A DNA stretch of 9,427 nucleotides from Gemmatimonadota bacterium. Lineage in GTDB: Bacteria; Gemmatimonadota; Gemmatimonadetes; JACCXV01. The stretch lies in contig JACCXV010000062.1 of NCBI GenBank assembly GCA_013696835.1, positions 1 through 9,427 of the forward strand, given 5' to 3'. The first letter of the stretch is position 1. Each line of letters opens with the position of its first letter. Position numbers and translations under genes: made by a program. The notes beneath the pieces were generated by a model. The model made no database searches. It was not told where the DNA came from and worked only from the letters and a program-made list of their open reading frames with translations. Positions 1 to 6,353 of the stretch are shown here, in pieces.

Positions 1-704
1 TCAAGTACATCGTCAAGAACGTCGCTTGGCGCAACGGCAAGACGGCTACCTTCATGCCGAAGCCGATCTTCGGCGACAACGGCTCCGGCATGCACTGTCA
101 CCAGTCGATCTGGAAGGACGGGGGCAACCTGTTCTTCGCGGAGGAGGGCTATGCGGGGCTGAGCGAGATGGCGCGGCACTACGTGGGGGGCCTGCTCGCG
201 CACGCGCCGGCCCTGCTCGCCTTCTGCGCGCCCACGACCAACTCGTACCGGCGGCTCGTCCCCGGCTTCGAGGCTCCCGGGAACCTGGTGTACTCGATGC
301 GCAACCGCTCAGCCTGCGTGCGCATCCCGGCGTACTCGAGGAGCCCGAAGGCCAAGCGCATCGAGTTCCGCTGCCCCGACGCCTCATCGAACGGTTATCT
401 CGCGTTCGCCGCGATGCTGATGGCCGGGATGGACGGCATCCGCAACCGAATCGAGCCGCCCGCGCCGATCGACAAGGATCTCTACGAGCTGGATGGAGAA
501 GAGGCGGCGGGGGTGAGGTCGACGCCCGGCTCGCTCCCCGAGGCGCTGGATGCGCTCGAGGCCGACCACCAGTTCCTGCTGGCCGGCGACGTGTTCACGC
601 CCGACCTGATCGCGACCTGGCTCGGCTACAAGCGCTCGAACGAGGTGGACGCCGTCCGGCTGCGGCCGCACCCCTACGAGTTCTTCCTGTACTACGACGC
701 ATAG
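1..704 (+). CDS. glnA: Glutamine synthetase type I, C-terminal part (5' end cut by window edge)
   Basis: This enzyme makes glutamine from glutamate, ammonia and ATP in the cytoplasm and is the main entry point of nitrogen assimilation. The reading frame is open from base 3 and about 234 residues are present, roughly half of a usual ~470-residue GSI subunit. Visible signatures are NGSGMHCHQS (positions ~81-110, ATP/glutamate site), the NRSACVRIP stretch (~301-330), the EFRCPDASSNGYLAFAAMLM segment (~363-422), and the C-terminal HPYEFFLYYDA. KDLYEL, with its Tyr codon at 483-485, aligns with the adenylylated tyrosine loop of E. coli GlnA (NLYDL), so this is probably a GSI-beta enzyme controlled by covalent adenylylation. 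It is followed by a strong terminator, so it ends its transcription unit. The start and any upstream ntr signals lie outside the window. Confidence 0.97.
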   Translation, partial: KYIVKNVAWRNGKTATFMPKPIFGDNGSGMHCHQSIWKDGGNLFFAEEGYAGLSEMARHYVGGLLAHAPALLAFCAPTTNSYRRLVPGFEAPGNLVYSMRNRSACVRIPAYSRSPKAKRIEFRCPDASSNGYLAFAAMLMAGMDGIRNRIEPPAPIDKDLYELDGEEAAGVRSTPGSLPEALDALEADHQFLLAGDVFTPDLIATWLGYKRSNEVDAVRLRPHPYEFFLYYDA

Positions 705-728
705 CGAATCAGTCCAGGCGGAACGAGG

Positions 729-760
729 AAGCCCACCGGACCAGCGGTGGGCTTTTCTCT
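729..760 (+). terminator. Rho-independent terminator after glnA
   Basis: An 8-bp perfect GC-rich stem (GCCCACCG at 731-738 with CGGTGGGC at 745-752) has a six-base loop. A-T pairs extend it at the base, and TTTTCTCT follows. It lies 24 bases after the glnA stop, the classic position and shape. Confidence 0.9.
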
Positions 761-852
761 AATGGAATCCTTCCGTTCCACCCCGATTGAGGCGAATGCG
801 GGGAGCGCCACTGGTGGGCCTGAGCGACCTCTTCGCTGGCGGACCTTCTTCG

Positions 853-972
853 TGAAGCTCACGGGCAAGCATTTGCCCAAAGTGATGGCAGGCAACTCGG
901 CCCGGTGTGGGTCAACCGACCCATTGCTTCAAGGTCGTGTTCCATAGAAGTCTCCGTTTCACAGTTGAAACG
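853..972. other. Cluster of three perfect tetraloop hairpins, possible structured RNA
   Basis: GGGCAA-GCAT-TTGCCC lies at 863-878, TGGGTC-AACC-GACCCA at 908-923, and CGTTTCA-CAGT-TGAAACG at 955-972. The first two could be enclosed by a closing helix, TGAAGC (853-858) with GCTTCA (926-931), giving a multibranch fold. I do not recognise a riboswitch or attachment site. The pairing is seen directly; any function is inference. Confidence 0.35.
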
Positions 973-1055
973 TCAGGAATTCTCTACGCGCGGAGCCCCA
1001 CCCCTGTTTCCTCTATCTCTAAAAGACTTACGCACTTTGTGACGGACTGAATACG

Positions 1056-1072
1056 AAGGCATGCACTTTGCT
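1056..1072 (+). promoter_or_regulatory. Possible sigma-54 (-24/-12) promoter
   Basis: AAGGCATGCACTTTGCT carries GG (1058-1059) and GC (1070-1071) with exactly ten bases between, and the -12 part TTTGCT fits the TTGCW half of the sigma-54 consensus. The -24 half is GGCAT rather than GGCAC. It would place a transcript start near 1083, about 84 bases before the ATG at 1167. No upstream activator site was identified, so this is a weak call. Confidence 0.25.
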
Positions 1073-1166
1073 AGCTACTCCTATTCCTGCCCTTCGGCAA
1101 CCGGAAGACCAGCTGCATTACCGCCGGGTCTCCGGAAGCATCAGAAAACAGTCGTCAGGAGAGACC

Positions 1167-2399
1167 ATGTTTCACGTACCCGGTCGTATCACGTTCATCA
1201 TCGCTCTAGGATTGGGCCTTCTGACGTTTCCGGCCGCGTCAGCTTCGGCGCAGGAAAGCGCCGACCGACAAATGATGCAGGACTCGATGATGATGATGAA
1301 AGAAGCGAGCACTTTGCAGGCCACGGCGGCCCGAGAGTCAGGTCGGCCCGCCTACTCGCCGGCGACCGCCGTCAAATTCAAGAAGGAGGACAACGTCTTC
1401 CTCAAGAGCGCCCTGGGGGTAAACTTCACTTATCGCGCGGCCTTCGTGACGCTGCCGCTGTTTCGCGGTCTCTCCCCGAAGAATGAACCGGTCTATTACA
1501 TCATCACCGACGCGTCCGACTTCGACGTGGCGCGCAAGATGGGCCTCAACTACGCTCCCAAAATGCGCCACGCCGTGGGCGACGGGGCGCAGCGTGTGAC
1601 CATGGATGATGGCGTAATGCGCTTCCGGGGCAGCGTGGACTTCACGCCGGAGCATCTGGTCATCCCCGGCTCGATGACGATGCCCTTCCCGCCCAAGACG
1701 GCTAAAGCCGGGGCCATCGGCGACGCCGAATGGTCTTCCATGGTCGTCCTGCCCAGCGGCGGCGTCCTGAACGTGCAGATGGTCCATAACGCCTCGGGAA
1801 CCCACGACCGGGTCAAGTCAATCGATCTCCAAGAGCGCACAGTGACCCTGTCCCTTCTGGATGGTTTCCAGGGCGGCAAGCAGTATTATTATCATCTGGT
1901 AACGGACGTTTCCGAGGAATTGCCAGCGGCGCTGGAGAACGGGGTACACACGCCGCGCTTGGCCAAGGTACTGGGATACGGCCAGTCGCGCCCCAGCGAC
2001 CGCTCGGCGCTCCTGGGATTTTCTCCGGTGTTGAACGGGATCACCGACACCAAGACGCATCAGGATCAGGGCTTCGCCGCTTCGATTGCCAACGCAGGGA
2101 TTGACCCCATCAATGTTTTCCCCATCGACCCCGACAACGACAATCGTTCGCAGTCCAATAACTACAGCCCGCTTTGGGACGCGCATGTGAACATGTGGAC
2201 GGAGAAGGCGGTCAAGGAAGGCCGCATGCGCCGCATCACCTCCTTTGAAGATCTCGAAGGCCTGGTGCGGGATGGCCTGATCACCACCGCTTCCATCAAT
2301 CCGCCCGGCCCCGGCAACCCCTTCGTCGCCGGCTTGAGGCCGACGCGGGCGATCATCAACTGCCCTGTCATCGCCCAGCCCAACCTGTCTCCGCAGTAG
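1167..2399 (+). CDS. Exported protein of unknown function, Met-rich near mature N-terminus
   Basis: The ATG at 1167 is preferred over an in-frame start at 1068 because AGGAG sits at 1157-1161 and the protein then opens with a clean signal peptide: MFHVPGR, a hydrophobic core at residues ~8-22, and cleavage after ASASA (~residue 28). The 410-residue product continues with an unusual methionine-rich patch (MMQDSMMMMKE, residues ~36-46). A globular, aromatic-rich body follows, including YYIITDASDFDVARKMGLNYAP and, near residue ~330, NNYSPLWDAHVNMWT. I have a faint memory of similar secreted domains of unknown function but cannot name a family. No catalytic motif stands out. The Met-rich patch could bind copper or another soft metal, which is speculation. 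The gene appears monocistronic, between the glnA terminator region and the HAD gene. Its codon use is somewhat less GC-biased than that of the neighbouring genes. Confidence 0.85.
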   Translation: MFHVPGRITFIIALGLGLLTFPAASASAQESADRQMMQDSMMMMKEASTLQATAARESGRPAYSPATAVKFKKEDNVFLKSALGVNFTYRAAFVTLPLFRGLSPKNEPVYYIITDASDFDVARKMGLNYAPKMRHAVGDGAQRVTMDDGVMRFRGSVDFTPEHLVIPGSMTMPFPPKTAKAGAIGDAEWSSMVVLPSGGVLNVQMVHNASGTHDRVKSIDLQERTVTLSLLDGFQGGKQYYYHLVTDVSEELPAALENGVHTPRLAKVLGYGQSRPSDRSALLGFSPVLNGITDTKTHQDQGFAASIANAGIDPINVFPIDPDNDNRSQSNNYSPLWDAHVNMWTEKAVKEGRMRRITSFEDLEGLVRDGLITTASINPPGPGNPFVAGLRPTRAIINCPVIAQPNLSPQ

Positions 2400-2471
2400 G
2401 CGGAGAACGGAACGCGAGGCGTCGGCCCATACGTGCGGATCGGCGCCCAGCGCCGCGTTCAGCCGTCGCTG

Positions 2472-2556
2472 GAGCAAAGTGAGCGCAGCGAATGGAGCGG
2501 TGCGCATCGGATGCAACGTGTTGTTGTGCCGTGACTGAGCGGAGCGTCAGTCGAGC
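2472..2556 (+). repeat. GAGC-rich imperfect repeat with two small dyads
   Basis: GAGC recurs at 2472, 2481, 2495, 2537, 2542 and 2553. Two units look related: TGAGCGCAGCG followed by GAGCG (from 2480) and TGAGCGGAGCG followed by GAGCG (from 2536). The second sits in a dyad, GACTGA (2533-2538) with TCAGTC (2547-2552) around an 8-base GCGGAGCG loop. A further small dyad, GCAT-CGG-ATGC, lies at 2505-2513. The stretch overlaps the apparent 5' end of the HAD gene, which makes that start uncertain. It may belong to a dispersed short repeat family. Confidence 0.4.
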
Positions 2557-3274
2557 GAACCTGAACCTCGTCATCTTCGACCTCGACGGCACGCTCCTGC
2601 GCTCCAACGAGCTGGACGACGCCATGTACGTCCGTGCTCTCGCGGACGAGTTCGGATTCACGGACGTGCGCACCGACTGGTCTACCCATCCCGAGGCCAC
2701 CGACCCGGGGATTCTGCAGGAGGTCTTTCGAGAACGGCTCGGAAGGGCTCCAACGCTGACGGATGAGGAGCGGATGCGCGATCGATTCAGCGGTCTCCTG
2801 CGCAAGGCCGTGGAGGAGGCTCCCGGCCGTAGCCAAGCCCACGGGCGGAGCTCCCGCACTGCTGCAAAGCCTGCGCGAGCACCCGGTGTGGAGACCTGCG
2901 ATCGCCACAGGGTCATGGCCCGAAGCCGCGCAGATCAAGCTCGCCGCAGGCGGATTGAACATCGACGGCCTGCCCGCGGCCTACGCGGACGACGCCGTGA
3001 GCCGTGAAGCCATTCTTGCGGCTAGTCTCCAACGGGCTACGGAGCGGGAGGGGAGCCCATTCGGGCAGGCGGTCTACGTCGGAGACGGCGTATGGGACGC
3101 CCGTGCAGCCCAGGCCCGAGGGTTGCCTTCATCGGCATTGGACCCGAGGCGCGGGAGGAGGTCCTCCTAGCCGCCGGCGCCGTCGCCGTGATGCGGGATT
3201 TCACGGACCCGCACCGCTTGCTCGCGTGCCTGGAGCAGATCGGGAGCGGGGCGCGGTTCCCGGCGCATACCTGA
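2492..3274 (+). pseudogene. HAD-superfamily phosphatase, broken by two compensating frameshifts
   Basis: Reassembled, the product is a HAD hydrolase of roughly 250 residues resembling phosphoglycolate-phosphatase-type enzymes. Motif I is LVIFDLDGTLL (from ~2567), with both aspartates present. A helical cap follows up to EEAPG (~2827). The frame then moves by one base, probably one extra base within 2819-2831, to continue AKPTGGAPALLQSL. Motif II lies in ATGSW, the motif III lysine in AAQIKLAAG, and motif IV is YVGDGVWDARAA (~3075-3110). A second change near 3117-3122, explained by one missing G in a G run, returns to the first frame for VAFIGIGPEAREEVL and ends at the TGA at 3272-3274. All four motifs are intact, so sequencing or assembly error is as likely as true decay. 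The ATG at 2492 gives an odd Cys-rich N-terminus; GTG 2531 is an alternative start. The substrate is unknown. Confidence 0.8.
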
Positions 3275-3276
3275 TC

Positions 3277-3543
3277 TCAGGCGAACCGCTTGAGCGCCCT
3301 CTCGCGTGCCTTGTGACTCTCCTCTTCGCGATTACGCGGCGCCGCACTCGTGTGAAGCGAGTGGATCAATCTGTGGGCGGCCTCGGCTACCTCGTCTACC
3401 GCGCGATTGAAAGCAGCTTCGTTCGCGCGCGAAGGGTGCGTGGCGCCGCTCAGCTTTCGGACGAACTGGAGCGCCGACGCACGGATCTCGTCGTCGGAGG
3501 CGGCAGGCTCGAAGTTGGCCAGCGTCTTGATGTTTCGGCACAT
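3277..3543 (-). CDS. DUF2277 family small protein
   Basis: This is an 88-residue cytoplasmic protein opening with MCRNIKTLANFEPAASDDEI and containing the stretch ALQFVRKLSG. This arrangement is characteristic of the DUF2277 family, whose function is unknown. The start at 3543 is chosen over an in-frame upstream start at 3564 because the family begins MCRNI and because GAGGA lies seven bases upstream (GAGGAAACGAGC-ATG). The length is typical of the family. The middle is helical (residues ~17-60), and the C-terminal tail is highly charged and rich in Arg, Lys and Glu. The stop is only two bases from the stop of the convergent HAD gene, so the two transcripts must overlap or share a bidirectional end. 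It stands apart from the other minus-strand genes, being separated from them by the plus-strand gene at 3775. Confidence 0.88.
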   Translation of the reverse strand: MCRNIKTLANFEPAASDDEIRASALQFVRKLSGATHPSRANEAAFNRAVDEVAEAAHRLIHSLHTSAAPRNREEESHKARERALKRFA

Positions 3544-3774
3544 GCTCGTTTCCTCAGGGTGCACCAGTGAGTGGCCAGTGATTCACGGCTTCGGCGTGCA
3601 GCCTGCTCTCCTCTGAGATTCCTGCAGCCGTCCGCCGACTGTCACAAAGTGTCCTCCCCGCGCGTTCCTCATTCATGGGCTGTAGGCACGTGAGCGGGGG
3701 CAAGTGAGAACGGCCACCCCTCCCTTCATTGGCGTGCAGCAGAGGATGAACATGCTTTCGCGAGGAGAAAACAG
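3544..3774. other. Divergent intergenic region between DUF2277 and secreted FN3 gene
   Basis: These 231 bases must carry promoters for both divergent genes. It holds the ECF41-like element at 3640-3666 described separately and a seven-base direct repeat CCAGTGA (3563-3569 and 3575-3581). I see no convincing small gene. Confidence 0.5.
3640..3666 (+). promoter_or_regulatory. ECF41-like promoter, TGTCACA-N16-CGTT
   Basis: TGTCACA at 3640-3646 is followed after exactly 16 bases by CGTT at 3663-3666. The published ECF41 target, from memory, is TGTCACA-N16-CGTC, so this differs at one position. It points toward the secreted FN3 protein whose ATG is at 3775, giving a leader of about 100 bases. No ECF41 sigma gene is in the window. 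Confidence 0.4.
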
Positions 3775-4527
3775 ATGCAGCTACAGCGGCGCTTTCAGCG
3801 ACCAGGACCTCTCTCTGCCGTGGTCGGCGCGGGGATGGCTCTCGCCTTCACGGTCGCAGTCTCACCCCTTCCCGCCCAGACGCGCTTCTCGGACGCGCGA
3901 ATGATCTTCGAGGTCAACTCCACGGATGGAGATGCGGGCATCCAGGTTTTCCTCGACGGCGACGAATGGAGGACCGTCGCGATGACCGACCCCGGCGGTC
4001 GAGAGATCCTCGAAGTCACCAACAAGGGGCGCCTGGCGAACGTCGGCTTGACCGAGCTCTTCGTGGAAAGCCAGGAGCCATCCTTCGACGAGGTCCCGCT
4101 TCGCGAGTTCCTGCAAAAGTTCCCGGCGGGAGAGTACCGGTTCCGCGGCATCACGGTCGAAGGGGAGGCCATCGTCGCATCCGCGACGCTAACGCACAGG
4201 ATTCCGGAAGGACCCGTGATCGTCGCGCCGGAGCCGGACGCCGTGTTGAGACCCGACGGCGCCGTCATCGAGTGGCGACCCGTCACCAGGCCACGGGGGA
4301 TCGAGATCGTGCGCTACCAGGTCATCGTCGAGCTCGAGGAACCGAGCCTTCTGGGGGGGAAGGCCGTGTTCAGCGTCGACCTGCCGGCTACGGTCACGAG
4401 CCTCAGGCTTCCGCGCGAATTCCTCCAGTTTGGCAAGGAGTACAAGTTCGAGGTCCTGGCCATCGAGGCCGGCGGAAACCAGACCATCTCCGAAGCTTCC
4501 TTCGAGACGGTGCCGTTCAGGCCGTGA
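3775..4527 (+). CDS. Secreted protein with C-terminal fibronectin type III-like domain
   Basis: This 250-residue protein has an N-terminal export signal: Arg-rich n-region (MQLQRRFQR), hydrophobic stretch at residues ~13-30, and probable cleavage near PLPA-QT (~34). A strong AGGAG (3763-3767) lies seven bases before the ATG. The N-terminal half (residues ~42-140, with TDGDAGIQVFLDGDEW, GLTELFVESQEPSFDE and FPAGEYRFRG) is a beta-rich region I recall from environmental proteobacterial proteins of unknown role. Residues ~148-248 look like an FN3 beta-sandwich: PEPDAVLRPDGAVIEWRPV, then YQVIVELEE and KEYKFEVLAIEAGGNQT. No catalytic residues are evident, so a binding or envelope role is likely. 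It stands alone, convergent with the carbonic anhydrase gene. Confidence 0.85.
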   Translation: MQLQRRFQRPGPLSAVVGAGMALAFTVAVSPLPAQTRFSDARMIFEVNSTDGDAGIQVFLDGDEWRTVAMTDPGGREILEVTNKGRLANVGLTELFVESQEPSFDEVPLREFLQKFPAGEYRFRGITVEGEAIVASATLTHRIPEGPVIVAPEPDAVLRPDGAVIEWRPVTRPRGIEIVRYQVIVELEEPSLLGGKAVFSVDLPATVTSLRLPREFLQFGKEYKFEVLAIEAGGNQTISEASFETVPFRP

Positions 4528-4550
4528 TACTCGCCAGGAACACTCTCGTT

Positions 4551-4581
4551 CACCGGCGCGTCGCTTGCGGCGCGGCCGGTG
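4551..4581. terminator. GC-rich hairpin between convergent genes, possible bidirectional terminator
   Basis: CACCGGC (4551-4557) pairs with GCCGGTG (4575-4581), and GCG/CGC continue the stem inside around a ten-base loop. It lies 24 bases after the FN3-gene stop and 86 bases after the carbonic-anhydrase stop. No T-run follows on either strand, so a role in termination is only a suggestion. Confidence 0.35.
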
Positions 4582-4666
4582 CAACGGGTTGTTCCGCATT
4601 CGGTGGTGTACCGTCACCCAGCCGCAAGGCCACCCGCCGTCATCTACAATCACCGTGAGCGCCGCA

Positions 4667-5356
4667 TCAAGACAGGGCTGAAATCGCTGCCTGATAGAGC
4701 ACGAGCGTCTCCTGAGGATCGGTGACGGTCACGTTCAGGTCTCTCAGAAGGCCGTCCTGCAACCCGTAAACCCAGCCATGCACCGCCAGCTCCTGACCAC
4801 GTTCCCATGCATCGCGAGCAATCGTGGTGTGGCAGACGTTGGCGACCTGCTCGATGACGTTCAGCTCGCAAAGCCGGTCGGAAGCCTCGACTCCCCCACC
4901 CAGGCTCGCGAGATACCTCTCATGCTTCTGCCGCACGTCCTGAACATGACGTAGCCAGTTGTCGCTCAAGCCAAGTCGGTCGCGCCGAAACGCGGCCTGC
5001 ACGCCACTGCACCCATAGTGTCCACAGACGATGATGTGCCTCACGTTCAGGATGTCCACCGCAAACTGCATGACCGACAGACAGTTGAGATCGGTGTGCA
5101 CGACCAGATTCGCGACATTCCTGTGCACGAACAACTCTCCGGGCAGCAGCCCCACGATCTGATTGGCCGGCACGCGACTGTCCGAGCAGCCGATCCACAG
5201 ATAGCCGGGGAACTGCTGTTGTGACAGCTTGCTGAAGAAGTCCGGGTCTTGCTGCCGGATGCTCCCGGCCCACGACTTGTTGTTCTCGAAAAGATGGCTG
5301 AGCGAACGCTTCTGGAACTCGTCTGGGGCGGGAACAGGAGGGGCGGAATCACTCAC
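4667..5356 (-). CDS. can: Beta-class carbonic anhydrase
   Basis: It interconverts CO2 and bicarbonate, supplying bicarbonate for carboxylation and helping pH balance in the cytoplasm. The protein aligns along nearly its whole length with E. coli Can: ENNKSW near the N-terminus, IGCSDSRVP (zinc ligand Cys57, with the Asp59/Arg61 pair), PGELFVHRNVANLV, NCLSV, HIIVCGHYGCSG (zinc ligands His113 and Cys116), and HGWVYGLQDGLLRDL. The His-Cys spacing from Cys57 equals that of the E. coli enzyme. The length from GTG 5356 is 229 residues against about 220 in E. coli. The frame is open back to a GTG at 5455, but that start would overlap the DUF3224 gene and add 33 residues with no family support, so 5356 is preferred despite a weak ribosome binding site. 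It is the last gene of the minus-strand block, 52 bases after DUF3224. Confidence 0.95.
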   Translation of the reverse strand: MSDSAPPVPAPDEFQKRSLSHLFENNKSWAGSIRQQDPDFFSKLSQQQFPGYLWIGCSDSRVPANQIVGLLPGELFVHRNVANLVVHTDLNCLSVMQFAVDILNVRHIIVCGHYGCSGVQAAFRRDRLGLSDNWLRHVQDVRQKHERYLASLGGGVEASDRLCELNVIEQVANVCHTTIARDAWERGQELAVHGWVYGLQDGLLRDLNVTVTDPQETLVLYQAAISALS

Positions 5357-5408
5357 GGGCTGATCGTTCCCGGATGGAGAGAGAAATCGGGTTCCTGTCT
5401 CGACAACC

Positions 5409-5813
5409 TCATGGAGCTTCGGCGAGCGTGTACTCGAACTCGTAGGAATGCTCACCGTTGGCGATCTCGATCGCCATTCTGCCCGAGAGTCCCACGAGCT
5501 GTCCGGTGCCCGAGTCCGGCACCACTGTGATGACCAGCTGCGGGGCGCCCCGGGTCATGGTGCCGCTGTGCTGGAGCACGAAGGTGCCGCTGCGGCCGTG
5601 CAACGTTCCATTGACGTGCTCGATGGCGACGTACCCGGCCGAGCCCTCGACGGCCCCATGGGCGGCGAGCATCTGGCCCTTGCTGGCGCCCTCGAGATCG
5701 CCGTGAAACTGCTTGTCGATGAGCATTCTGCCGACAGTTGGGCCGCCCGACGAGTCTTCCGGCGCCCGAGGGCTCAGCTTCACGTCGAACGCTCCGCTCG
5801 CACGAGTCGTCAT
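5409..5813 (-). CDS. DUF3224 domain protein
   Basis: This 134-residue cytoplasmic protein covers the whole DUF3224 domain: IDKQFHGDLEGASKGQML (residues ~32-49), GSAGYVAIEHVNGTLHGRSG (~57-76), FVLQHSGTMTRGAPQL (~78-93), VVPDSGTGQLVGLSG (~97-111) and the closing YEFEYTL (~124-130). Members of this family are small beta-barrel proteins, thought to resemble allene-oxide-cyclase/dirigent-type barrels, with no established activity. The gene follows the methyltransferase-like gene by 27 bases and precedes the carbonic anhydrase, so it is probably cotranscribed with both. The ribosome binding site is weak (GCAGG upstream). DUF3224 genes are often seen near other small stress-type genes such as those found here. 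A ligand-binding or lipid-derived-electrophile role would be inference. Confidence 0.9.
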   Translation of the reverse strand: MTTRASGAFDVKLSPRAPEDSSGGPTVGRMLIDKQFHGDLEGASKGQMLAAHGAVEGSAGYVAIEHVNGTLHGRSGTFVLQHSGTMTRGAPQLVITVVPDSGTGQLVGLSGRMAIEIANGEHSYEFEYTLAEAP

Positions 5814-5840
5814 GCGGCCTGCACGCTCATTCCCCGCATC

Positions 5841-6353
5841 TCACGCGCGCGGAATCCAGCGTGGCACCTTCATGCAATATCTCTCGTATGAAGCTTCGAA
5901 CCTTCGACGCAACGCAGGCTCCTCGTAGAGAACGACCCACAGATGGAACACCGAAAACACCACTGCGGCGTACGCGAGGACCATGACGGACTGGAACAGT
6001 ATCGCCTCTCCCGTGAGCATGAGCAAAGCGGCGACGTACATCGGGTTCCTGACATGGCGGTAGAGTCCTCTGACCACCATCTCCCTGGGCGGGTCGAAAG
6101 GGGCCGGCGTCCCTTTTCCCGCAAAGGTGAAGTCCCAGGCGCACCAGAGATAGAGCAATGCTCCGACTGCGATCGGCATCAGCCCGATGAACCGCGGGAG
6201 CGCTGGCCTGACGGGGAATGACTCGACGTCGGAGGAAAGCAGCAGGTACGGCACGACTATTGTCACTGCCCCCGGCACGAAGACAGACCAGAGCACTGTC
6301 TTGAGTGCGGTCATGACCGCGGCCGGCGGCGCGGACGGGTTCCCACCCTTCAC
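5841..6353 (-). CDS. Isoprenylcysteine carboxyl methyltransferase-like membrane protein
   Basis: This is an integral membrane protein of about 170 residues with four or five hydrophobic segments (approximate residues 17-39, 53-75, 105-120 and 123-145). The signature is GLYRHVRNPMYVAALLMLTG (96-115), then EEPALRRRFEASYERYCMKVPRWIP near the C-terminus. These form the S-adenosylmethionine-binding part of the ICMT/PEMT membrane methyltransferase family. Bacterial members act on unknown or lipid substrates, so the reaction is methyl transfer but the acceptor is not known. I chose GTG 6353 because its bases overlap the TGA of the ACT gene (GTGA), suggesting translational coupling. ATG 6314, just before the first membrane segment, and a GTG at 6371 are alternatives, and none has a strong ribosome binding site. 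Confidence 0.87.
   Translation of the reverse strand: MKGGNPSAPPAAVMTALKTVLWSVFVPGAVTIVVPYLLLSSDVESFPVRPALPRFIGLMPIAVGALLYLWCAWDFTFAGKGTPAPFDPPREMVVRGLYRHVRNPMYVAALLMLTGEAILFQSVMVLAYAAVVFSVFHLWVVLYEEPALRRRFEASYERYCMKVPRWIPRA

Larger units (their letters stand above)
761..1166. other. Gene-free intergenic region with several hairpins
   Basis: No convincing gene is seen. Short open frames here lack a ribosome binding site and resemble no family I know. The stretch holds three small perfect hairpins (863-878, 908-923, 955-972), listed separately. The part after about 960 is visibly less GC-rich than the flanking genes. It also carries the octamer GCACTTTG twice, 31 bases apart (1032 and 1063). 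It probably holds the promoter and leader of the exported protein that starts at 1167. Confidence 0.6.

Noticed and set aside
747..947. Possible small gene after the glnA terminator
   Set aside because: It starts inside the terminator stem, has no ribosome binding site, and the translation resembles no family I know.
863..972. Hairpins as an integron attC site
   Set aside because: The conserved GTTRRRY-type core and its complementary partner are not evident, and no integrase or cassette structure is nearby.
1818..2516. Minus-strand open frame of 232 residues antisense to the exported protein
   Set aside because: The plus-strand gene has a signal peptide and a good ribosome binding site; the antisense frame has neither.
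3966..4658. Plus-strand frame of 230 residues overlapping the FN3 protein
   Set aside because: It is Arg/Gly-rich, out of frame with a well-supported secreted protein, and has no start signals.
5399..5404. TGTCGA on the minus strand as a second ECF42 promoter before the carbonic anhydrase
   Set aside because: No CGWC element occurs at the matching distance; 17 bases downstream the sequence is TCTC.
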